From an uncultured Verrucomicrobia subdivision 3 bacterium (GTDB taxonomy: Bacteria > Verrucomicrobiota > Verrucomicrobiia > Limisphaerales > UBA11358): a stretch of 51,099 nt of DNA. A program made the position numbers and the translations under genes. The stretch is taken from NCBI GenBank assembly GCA_903917705.1, contig CAIXBQ010000099.1:1-51099 (forward strand), read 5' to 3'. The notes under the pieces were generated by a model. That model did not search any database, was not told the origin of the DNA, and saw nothing but the letters and a program-made list of their open reading frames with translations. Position 1 is the first letter of the stretch. Each line of letters starts with the position of its first letter. This document shows positions 32,453 to 39,591 of this stretch, piece by piece.

Positions 32453-33827
32453 ATCCCTCCGGGTTGCCCTTCTGGTTTTGCTGGCCGCCGGTTGCGGTCC
32501 GGCCCCGGTGCCGCCGCTGGATTTGCCCATCTACTTCACCTGCGACACGCGCGGACGGCTGGAGCCGTGCGGCTGTTTCGCCGGCCAGTTCGGCGGCTTG
32601 ACCCGGCTCAAAACCCTGCTCGACGCCGAGGCGCCCGCCGGTGCCTTGCGGGTGGATGTCGGCGATGCCGTCGGCGGGCACGAGGATTACGACGTGATGG
32701 AATACCGCTACGTGCTGCGCGCGTTTGCGGCGATGAAATACGATGCTCTGAACCTTGGCGGCCGCGAGGCGCGGTTTTCCGCCGCGCAGCTGCGCGAGAT
32801 CAGGCGGACTTCCCCGGTCCCCATTTTAAGCGCCAACCTGCTCGATAAAAAAGACCGCCTGCCGGTCTTCGATGCTTGCCGGATCGTTCAGCGCGGTGGC
32901 TTTCGCATTGGCATCGTCGGCGTGCTTGATCCGCGCAGCCTGGATGAAACCCCCGGCGAGGGGCTGGTGGTGGGCGACATGGAGACGGCCGTCGAACGCA
33001 GCCTCGCCGGCTTGCGCGGTCGGACGGATTTGATCGTGCTGCTGGCCTTTACCGACGAGGCCACGCTGGCGCGGCTGGCCCGGCAATTTTATGAATGCCA
33101 GGTCGTTCTCGGCGGCAGGGTCAGCCAGCCGGCGCAGGAGCTCCGGCGCGAAAACCGGAGCTTGGTGTATTTTGTGACCAACGAATCGCGGGCGCTCGGC
33201 CTTTTGCGGCTGCAATTGGAGCCGGCGGCTGCGCTCCAGGTCACCACCAACGAAATCCGCTTGTTGCACGACCGGATTCCGCAGGATCAGTCGTTCCGGG
33301 ATCTGATGCAGGATTATCGTGATGAGGTTCGCCGCACCCGGCTGGCGGTGGATGATCCCGCTTATTTGAGTGCCGATACCGTGCCCGGTGTCCGGACGGC
33401 TGCGAGCTATGTTGGTTCGGAGAAATGCCTCGCCTGTCATGCCGATGCCGCCAATGTCTGGGCGGCCTCCGCTCATGCCCGCGCTTTTAAAACCCTCCTG
33501 CCTCGGCAGGCGGACGCCGATCCGAAGTGCATCGGTTGCCACACGATTGGTTTCGGGAATCCCTCCGGCTACCGGCGCGAATTTGGCTCGGCCAGACTGG
33601 TGGATGTCGGCTGCGAAAGTTGTCACGGGCCGGGCAGCCTGCATCTGCGGGCTAGGACGGGCGATTCGACGGTCAATTTCACCTACCGGTCGCTCGACGC
33701 CGGCGATTGCCGGAAATGTCATTACGGCGAATTCAGCCGTCCCTTCGATTGGGATCAATTTTGGCCGCTCATCCGGCATGGAAAAGATTCGTCCCCGACC
33801 GCGGTTAAACCAGCTGCTTCGCCATGA
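32436..33827 (+). CDS. Lipoprotein: metallophosphatase-like domain fused to tetraheme cytochrome c
   Basis: The protein has 463 residues. The signal ends LLAAGC (Cys20), so it is a predicted lipoprotein. Residues ~30-310 resemble a UshA/5'-nucleotidase-like fold: CDTRGRLEPCGCFAGQFGGLTRL, the VDVGDAVGGHEDYDVM segment, and NLGGREARFS. Residues ~325-450 contain four haem motifs: CLACH (331), CIGCH (365), CESCH (393) and CRKCH (425), as in cytochrome c554-like modules. The usual metal-binding His/Asp set of the phosphatase is not obvious, so that half may be structural. An alternative start is ATG 32424. It overlaps the DUF4159 gene and couples to the thioredoxin gene by ATGA. Confidence 0.82.
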   Translation: MRCFIKSLRVALLVLLAAGCGPAPVPPLDLPIYFTCDTRGRLEPCGCFAGQFGGLTRLKTLLDAEAPAGALRVDVGDAVGGHEDYDVMEYRYVLRAFAAMKYDALNLGGREARFSAAQLREIRRTSPVPILSANLLDKKDRLPVFDACRIVQRGGFRIGIVGVLDPRSLDETPGEGLVVGDMETAVERSLAGLRGRTDLIVLLAFTDEATLARLARQFYECQVVLGGRVSQPAQELRRENRSLVYFVTNESRALGLLRLQLEPAAALQVTTNEIRLLHDRIPQDQSFRDLMQDYRDEVRRTRLAVDDPAYLSADTVPGVRTAASYVGSEKCLACHADAANVWAASAHARAFKTLLPRQADADPKCIGCHTIGFGNPSGYRREFGSARLVDVGCESCHGPGSLHLRARTGDSTVNFTYRSLDAGDCRKCHYGEFSRPFDWDQFWPLIRHGKDSSPTAVKPAASP

Positions 33828-34615
33828 AATCTTTGTTTATATTTTTTCTGCTGGTGTTTGCGGTCGCTTTGGCCGCCCGCGCGGAACTGCCCGCCGGTTG
33901 GGGCACCAATTACCCCGTCGCGATTTCCTCGGCCGCCGCCGCGCCGCGGCCGGCGTTGGTTTATTTCACCGCCGGCTGGTGCGGGCCCTGCAAGCTAATG
34001 GCCCGTCTCACTCTTGCCGATCCGGAGATCGTGCAAACCCTGGCCGCCGTCGAATGCGTCGCGCTTGATATCGACGCGCATCCCGATCTCGCGGCCCGCC
34101 ACGGCGTCACCGCCGTGCCCACGCTGGTCATGCTTTCGACGGCGGAAACGGAGGTGGAGCGTGCCACCGGCTTTCAATCGCCCGCGGATTTCCTGCCCTG
34201 GCTCACCAATGCCATTTCGCGTGCGCAGGCGGCGCTGCTGCATCAGGCCCTCTCCCGGAAAACCCTGGCCGAGGTGGATCAGCTCCTTGGTTCCGCGGCG
34301 ACCAATTCGTTGTCTTCGGCGGCGGTGAAACTGTTCGACCTCTGTGACGAGCGTGACCCCGCCGTTGCGTCCTCGGCCGCTGATCGGTTGAAAACCATCG
34401 CCGCCCATGCCCCGGCGGTGTTGCTCGACGGTCTTGGTGATGCGCGCCTCGCGGTGCGCATCCGGGTTGCCAACGCCCTGCGTGATCAGCTTGGCGATGC
34501 GTTTGATATTGATCCGTGGAGCGATCCGGCCGTGCGGGAAACGCATGTTGCCGCCTGGCGTGAAGCGTTGGCTAAAATGGCTCCTGCGAAATCTGCTGGA
34601 AAACCCGGGCTTTGA
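33824..34615 (+). CDS. Exported thioredoxin-like protein with helical C-terminal domain
   Basis: This 263-residue protein has a signal peptide ending ARA-E. A thioredoxin fold follows with WCGPC (52-56) in the context VYFTAGWCGPCKLMARL and the cis-Pro loop VTAVPTLVM. The last ~120 residues are helical with HEAT-like repeats (SAADRLKTIAAHAPAVLLDGLGDARLAVRIRVANALRDQL). It probably keeps cysteines reduced or assists haem attachment in the preceding cytochrome. It is the last gene of the operon; I see no strong terminator in the 52 bp before the convergent ABC permease gene. Confidence 0.87.
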   Translation: MKSLFIFFLLVFAVALAARAELPAGWGTNYPVAISSAAAAPRPALVYFTAGWCGPCKLMARLTLADPEIVQTLAAVECVALDIDAHPDLAARHGVTAVPTLVMLSTAETEVERATGFQSPADFLPWLTNAISRAQAALLHQALSRKTLAEVDQLLGSAATNSLSSAAVKLFDLCDERDPAVASSAADRLKTIAAHAPAVLLDGLGDARLAVRIRVANALRDQLGDAFDIDPWSDPAVRETHVAAWREALAKMAPAKSAGKPGL

Positions 34616-34667
34616 GCGGAGCTGTGAAACTTTGGCGGGTGGGCCGGTAGCCGGGGCGCCTGCGTGT

Positions 34668-36317
34668 TTATTCGGTTGACGGCCAGCGTGCTTTGGCCAG
34701 CGCCGCGCGCATGATGGCATAGAGGCTGGCGGCCACGATCGCTTCGCCCAGCACCAGCCACCGGAACCAGCCTTGTGTCCAGGCGAACGAGGCCGCTCCC
34801 GCCAGGGCAAAGGCGATGATTATTGCCAGTATCATGTTTAGGCCGCGGCTGGCGGATTTCGCTGCATCCGTGGGTTGCGATAGGGGCACCGATTTTCCGC
34901 CGAGGCTGGGCACGAGGGCAAAGACCGGCAGCGCGATGATGCCGGGTAGAAACAGGGCCAGTTGTGAAAAATCACCGCGTAGCAGCCAGACGATTAATCC
35001 CACCAGCACCAGCATCGGCAGCGCGAGCAGGCACAGCACCGCGCGCCGTGCCCCGTGGCAGAGCTGCGCGGGTCCGGCCATCGGCGCGGCGCGGAAGATG
35101 TCCGCCGCCTGCCATTGCTGCGAGTATTGCAGCATCTGCAGCCCCAGCAGCGGCACCATGCCCAGGTAAATGCCGGAGAACGGCACGCCGAAGCCGGCGT
35201 CGTTGGCATCATTGTGGTGGTTGTTCTGGAGCAGGAACACAAACGGGAGGATGAGGATCGGCGCGAGGCCGGGATAGACGCGCAGTTTCACGTCGCGGTC
35301 GCGGATGAGATAGGCCGCCGTGAGCAGGAACGAGGCGCGGGCGACCGGATTGTGCAGCCACCAGCTCAGGGGCGGCACGTTGACCAGCCGGTCGAGCCAC
35401 CGGCGGTGATTGTGCTTTTTGACCCGGGTGGAAACGGTTTCGTTGAGCGCTTGCAGGCCGGTTTCATAATCGCGTGCCAGTTTGCTGAAGGCGATCCACA
35501 GCACGGTGGCGGTCGCTGCCACCGCCAGCGCGGCGAGCAGCCAGGAATATGTCATCGCGCTCCCGGCGAACGCGTCGTCCAGGCCCGCGAACCACGCGGG
35601 CGGCAGCAGCCCGATCCACCACGAGCTTTCCCCCACGGTCAGGACGTGGTTAAAGCGGAACACCAGCCGCGGCAGGATCTGGCCGCTCAACACGGCCGCG
35701 ATCGAAACGAACACCTGCGCGGTGGTCATCAGGCCTTCCAGCCGTTCGCGTCCGAACCACCGCAGGCAAAGCTGGTAGATCAGCACCACGCAGCCCGTGC
35801 AGAACAGCGCCTCCAGCGTGGTGGAAAAAAGATGGATGAGGGGAAAGCGCCAGTTGCCCGCCGCGCCGAATCCGACGCACAGGCCGGCCAGGTTGAAGGC
35901 GCCGGCCAGCCAGAGCGACACTTCCACCAGCACGCGGACTTTTGCCCGTAGCATCGCCTTGGGCGTGACCGGCCGGTGCATCAGGATGTCGGCCTCCTCC
36001 TTGTTGAACAGGATTTCGCCCGCCGAGGACGCGACAAACATCCCCAGGAAGACGAACGTCATCGCGTGCAGGTAGACGGCGAGTGCAAACACCGGCTGCC
36101 GCAGGAACATCAGCGCCATGCACCCGAACAGCGCGTAGAACACCAGCGTGAGCGACAGCTTGGCGGCGATGGTTTTGGGCGTGCCTTGCTTGTTCAGGCC
36201 GCGCGCGCCCCGCCCGCGCAGGAACAGGGTCAGAAACAGCCGGCGCAGCGTCTGTTCCGGCATTGGCGTCGGCTCTGGCAGGATTGGCGGCGCGGGGGTC
36301 ATGTCCGTCCTGCTCAT
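34668..36317 (-). CDS. ABC-2-type transporter permease
   Basis: The 549-residue protein has 10-12 hydrophobic segments spread over its length, with cytoplasmic loops rich in Arg and Lys (KKHNHRRWLDRL). It has no ATPase domain. The ATPase gene directly upstream overlaps it by ATGA, which identifies it as the membrane half of the same exporter. The substrate is unknown. An alternative start is the ATG five codons inside. Confidence 0.8.
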   Translation of the reverse strand: MSRTDMTPAPPILPEPTPMPEQTLRRLFLTLFLRGRGARGLNKQGTPKTIAAKLSLTLVFYALFGCMALMFLRQPVFALAVYLHAMTFVFLGMFVASSAGEILFNKEEADILMHRPVTPKAMLRAKVRVLVEVSLWLAGAFNLAGLCVGFGAAGNWRFPLIHLFSTTLEALFCTGCVVLIYQLCLRWFGRERLEGLMTTAQVFVSIAAVLSGQILPRLVFRFNHVLTVGESSWWIGLLPPAWFAGLDDAFAGSAMTYSWLLAALAVAATATVLWIAFSKLARDYETGLQALNETVSTRVKKHNHRRWLDRLVNVPPLSWWLHNPVARASFLLTAAYLIRDRDVKLRVYPGLAPILILPFVFLLQNNHHNDANDAGFGVPFSGIYLGMVPLLGLQMLQYSQQWQAADIFRAAPMAGPAQLCHGARRAVLCLLALPMLVLVGLIVWLLRGDFSQLALFLPGIIALPVFALVPSLGGKSVPLSQPTDAAKSASRGLNMILAIIIAFALAGAASFAWTQGWFRWLVLGEAIVAASLYAIMRAALAKARWPSTE

Positions 36318-37087
36318 GGCCGGAATGTTTTTGCAAAATCCTCGGCCCGGCGTTCCAGCTCGGTCCCGCCGGTCAGTTGTGTGAACAGTTTTTCCAGCGT
36401 GCCGGAATGGTGCTCGGCCACCAGTTCGTCCGGTTTGCCGTCCAGGAGCAGCTTGCCCTTGTCAATGATGATGACCCGGTGGCACACGCGCTCCACCACA
36501 TCCAGGATGTGCGAGCTGTAGACGATGGTCTTTCCCTCGCGCGCCAGCGTCTGGATCAGCGTCTTGAAACCCACCGCCGCGTTCGCGTCGAGGCCGTCCA
36601 GCGGTTCGTCGAAAAAGACCACCGGCGGATTGTGCAGCAGCGCGGAGGTGATCACGACTTTGCGCCTCATCCCCTTCGAATACGCGCCGAGCAGCTTGTC
36701 CGTCAGGGTCTCAAAGCTCAGGTCGAAGAAGGCGATGAACTGCTTGATGCGCGCCCGCGCGGCGTTTTGCGGAATGCCGTAAAGCGCCGCCACCATCTCC
36801 AGGTATTCCAGGCCCGTCAGCGATTCGAAAACCGCGCCCGATTCCGGCACGAAGCCGACATGGCGCTTCAGTTCGATCGGTTCGCGCTGCAGATCGTATC
36901 CGCACACCGTCGCCCGGCCGCTCGTCGGTTCGATCATTCCCGTGAGCATTTTCAGCGTCGTGGATTTGCCCGCGCCGTTGGGCCCGAGAAAACCGACGAT
37001 TTGCCCGGCGGGGATTTCCAGCGAGAGCGCGTCCACCGCCGTCTGGGCGCCGAAACACTTGGTCAGTTGGTCGAGGACGATCATCAT
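36314..37087 (-). CDS. ABC transporter ATP-binding protein
   Basis: The 257-residue protein contains Walker A GPNGAGKST (35-43), a Q-loop-like VPESGAVFESLTG (Glu in place of Gln), the signature AYSKGMRRK (normally LSGGQ-like), Walker B VVFFDEPLDGLD and H-loop SSHI. The YSKGM signature is common in ABC-2 exporters. It is coupled to the permease gene and lies 50 bp downstream of the TraB-domain gene on the same strand. Confidence 0.92.
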   Translation of the reverse strand: MMIVLDQLTKCFGAQTAVDALSLEIPAGQIVGFLGPNGAGKSTTLKMLTGMIEPTSGRATVCGYDLQREPIELKRHVGFVPESGAVFESLTGLEYLEMVAALYGIPQNAARARIKQFIAFFDLSFETLTDKLLGAYSKGMRRKVVITSALLHNPPVVFFDEPLDGLDANAAVGFKTLIQTLAREGKTIVYSSHILDVVERVCHRVIIIDKGKLLLDGKPDELVAEHHSGTLEKLFTQLTGGTELERRAEDFAKTFRP

Positions 37088-37137
37088 GGTGGTTTTATTG
37101 AAAACGGGGCAGGGGATGGCGGCTAGTCATGCCTTCC

Positions 37138-38427
37138 TCACGGTGCCTTGCCGAAGCCCCGGAAGCGGATCAGCCGGTATTCCTGGGTCGTGTCCAGGTG
37201 GAAGCCGGACTTTTGTATCTCCTTCGCGATGCCCGGCATGTGTGCCGCCCCCCACGGCACGATGAGCATCTTCGGTTGCGATAGCCGGTTGCGGATTTCC
37301 GTCAGGAGATGCTGGTTGCGTTTCGCGAGCAGGTCGTCGAGGAGTTGGGCTTGCTCCTCGGGCGAAGGCTGGCATTGCATCAGCTCCCGCAGCGTTTCGG
37401 CATTCAGGCCCTTTGCCTGGACGCGCATGATCAGGTTCAGGAGGCTGATCGTGTTGGTGCTGAACACTTCCACATCCACGTCCGCCCGCACCAGTTCCGC
37501 GCCCGTCGGCTTGAACTCCTTCTGCTGCTCCGCGAGGCCGAGCTTGGTTGCCACCCGCTTGTAGCTGATTTTGTTCGTCAGCAGGTTCTGGTTGTCCGTC
37601 ACCCCTTCCAGCAGGACGATGGCATTGCTCGGGAACGACCGCGCGATCTGCCGGTAGAAACCGGCATCGCCGATGTGCGCCATCGGCACCAGTTGGATCA
37701 CCCTTCCGTCGTTGCGGACGTATTTTCTCACCTGCGCCGACAGGCCGCCGGGGTGCAGCGACAGGAACCCGTCGCTGAAATGTCCCACCGCCAGGGAAGT
37801 GCAAAACATCAGATATACGATCACGGCCGGCAGCAGCCCGCACAGGTTTGCCAGCCCGAATGCCGTCAGGTTCAGCCAGCTAAAGCGTCGGGCGCCCAGC
37901 CGCGGCTCCGGCACGAGCGGCCAGCGGATCTTCCGCCCGCCTTGCGCCAGCCCGAGGACGATCAGGCCGATGACGACCTGGGCGAACGAAATCCCCCAGG
38001 CCGCCTGCTGGATCCGGTCGTAATGATAGATTAGCAGCGGAATGGCGGTCAGCAGGGCCAGCGGATAAAATAGTGTCACCGGCAGAAACAGGCGCTTGGG
38101 GATCATCGGCGTGAGCCCCATCAGGCCGTAAATCGCGAGGATTGCCAGCAGGGCGAACAGGCATACCAGGCCGCGGAGCACGGCGAGCACATGCACGTCA
38201 AACAGCAGGATCAGCGAATCATCGGTCAGGGAAATCACGCCGTCGGCCAGAAACAAACCCAGCCCCACGCTCAGCAGGATGGCCATCGCCTTTTGCGGCC
38301 ACCCTGAATTCCGCGCCGGCTCGCCGGCTGGCGTCACCGGTTGGAGGGATTTCAGCAGCGGCGGCGGCACCCTGCCGGTTGAGGGGGGCGGGGTTGCGGA
38401 CGCTGGTGTTTGTGGTTCGGCGGGCAT
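37138..38427 (-). CDS. Membrane protein with C-terminal TraB/Tiki-like domain
   Basis: This 429-residue protein has a Pro-rich cytoplasmic head and about five membrane helices (for example AILLSVGLGLFLADGVISL and LAILAIYGLMGLTPMIP), up to residue ~220. The last ~190 residues resemble TraB/GumN/Tiki proteins: VPMAHIGDAGFYRQIAR, AIVLLEGVTDNQN and a closing MLIVPWGAAHMPGIAKEI. In characterised members conserved Gly-x-x-His and Glu residues bind metal; here AHIGD and LLEG are present. Function is unknown; a membrane peptidase role is one possibility. Confidence 0.72.
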   Translation of the reverse strand: MPAEPQTPASATPPPSTGRVPPPLLKSLQPVTPAGEPARNSGWPQKAMAILLSVGLGLFLADGVISLTDDSLILLFDVHVLAVLRGLVCLFALLAILAIYGLMGLTPMIPKRLFLPVTLFYPLALLTAIPLLIYHYDRIQQAAWGISFAQVVIGLIVLGLAQGGRKIRWPLVPEPRLGARRFSWLNLTAFGLANLCGLLPAVIVYLMFCTSLAVGHFSDGFLSLHPGGLSAQVRKYVRNDGRVIQLVPMAHIGDAGFYRQIARSFPSNAIVLLEGVTDNQNLLTNKISYKRVATKLGLAEQQKEFKPTGAELVRADVDVEVFSTNTISLLNLIMRVQAKGLNAETLRELMQCQPSPEEQAQLLDDLLAKRNQHLLTEIRNRLSQPKMLIVPWGAAHMPGIAKEIQKSGFHLDTTQEYRLIRFRGFGKAP

Positions 38428-38858
38428 GGTCAGGGCGGGCTAAACGGCGACCTTGAAATGATGTTTCGCGTTCGGTTTCATGCGCTTGATGTCGCAGAGT
38501 GTAAGGTTCCAGCCGCCATTTCCAAATTGAATTGCAAAATTTACGTTCCGCCTTCTGACTTCGACTGTGGCCCTTTGACTTTTGCTTTCAACCCGGACTT
38601 CAAAAATCAGTCCGCGCAACTCTATTCCTGCGAGGTGGGAGCCCCTTGCAGACCTGTAAGCCCCATCCGCACACGTCCCGCTGCCCCTGCCAGAATCGCC
38701 AACTTTGTATTTGTGACTGTAAACCAGTTATTTAGGCTGATTGCGCGGGAAATAGTCAAAAAATAGCCAGGCTTTCCATATTCCTTTGCCATTCTTTCGG
38801 CATTCGCCATTTGAAATTGGAAGGTTGGTTCAGTCCTCCGACCGCTTCCGTCCGCCTA
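38428..38858. other. Intergenic region with low coding character
   Basis: About 430 bp, richer in A+T and pyrimidines than its surroundings. Positions 38545-38602 show a decayed CTTCTGACTTC-type heptamer tract, as at 39499-39590 and 46081-46120. No reading frame, tRNA or clear terminator is seen. It lies downstream of the RpoE-like gene, where an anti-sigma gene would be expected, but none is present. Confidence 0.5.
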
Positions 38859-39461
38859 TCATCCCTCCCAATCCCCAGTCAGCAGGTAGGGCTTGAGCTT
38901 TTCCTTGAGCGTCTCGCGCCCGCGATGGATGAGCGACTTGGTGGCCGAGAGCGAACAATCCAGCACCTCTGCAATCTCCTCGTAGCTAAGTTCATCCTGT
39001 CGGCATAGGAGGATGGCGGTGCGCTGGGCTTCGGGCAGTTCGTCCAGCGCCTCCTCGATTTTCCGGGCCAGTTCGCCGTGCAGCGCCCGGTCCGTGGGCA
39101 GGAGCATCTTCTTATCCTCGTATTGCCGCAGCGGCTGGTCCTCGTGCTCGGCGTGGGTCTCCTCCAGCGATTCCGCGGGATGCCGGGAGCGCCGCCGGAT
39201 TTCATTGAGGCATAGGTTCCGCGCGATGGTGAACAGCCAGGTGGAGAACTTGGCCGTGCGTTCATAGCGGGCGCGGGATTTATAGACCTGGAGAAAAACC
39301 GTTTGCGCCACGTCCTCCGTCTCCGTCTCATCGCGCAAGGTGCGGAAGATGAAATTGAAGAGCGGCTGCCGGTAGCGCTCCACCAGTTCCGTGAACGCCG
39401 CGCGGTCGCCGCGTTTCACACGCAGCATCAGCACGGCATCAGGATCGGACGGTTCGGGCAT
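38859..39461 (-). CDS. RpoE-like ECF sigma factor
   Basis: The protein has 200 residues from the ATG at 39461. Region 2 includes FTELVERYRQPLFNFIFRTLRD, ETEDVAQTVFLQVYKS and FSTWLFTIARNLCLNEIRR. An acidic linker (EETHAEHED) precedes region 4, with LPEAQRTAILLCRQDELSYEEIAEVLDCSLSATKSLIHRGRETLKEKL. This is the standard RpoE-like two-domain layout. No anti-sigma gene follows. A promoter-like sequence is spaced for a leaderless mRNA. Confidence 0.9.
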   Translation of the reverse strand: MPEPSDPDAVLMLRVKRGDRAAFTELVERYRQPLFNFIFRTLRDETETEDVAQTVFLQVYKSRARYERTAKFSTWLFTIARNLCLNEIRRRSRHPAESLEETHAEHEDQPLRQYEDKKMLLPTDRALHGELARKIEEALDELPEAQRTAILLCRQDELSYEEIAEVLDCSLSATKSLIHRGRETLKEKLKPYLLTGDWEG

Positions 39462-39469
39462 CGCTCCAG

Positions 39470-39497
39470 AGTCTAGTGGATGTGGGGCGCGCGACAA
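39470..39497 (-). promoter_or_regulatory. Putative promoter of the RpoE-like gene
   Basis: Minus strand: TTGTCG (39492-39497), a 16-bp spacer and TAGACT (39470-39475), then eight bases to the ATG at 39461. Confidence 0.4.
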
Positions 39498-39498
39498 G

Positions 39499-39590
39499 AC
39501 TCCGCTTTCCGCTTGGCCCTTGCCGCTCCTGACTCCTGGCGTCTGGCTTCTGCCCCCGGCCTGGCTGTCCGTCGTCCCTGGTCCTCCCAA
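39499..39590. repeat. Pyrimidine-rich heptamer tract
   Basis: Between the RpoE-like and ankyrin genes the plus strand reads as approximate 7-bp units: CTCCTGA, CTCCTGG, CGTCTGG, CTTCTGC, then decayed copies. It resembles the tract at 46081-46120. Confidence 0.6.
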
Positions 39591-39591
39591 G

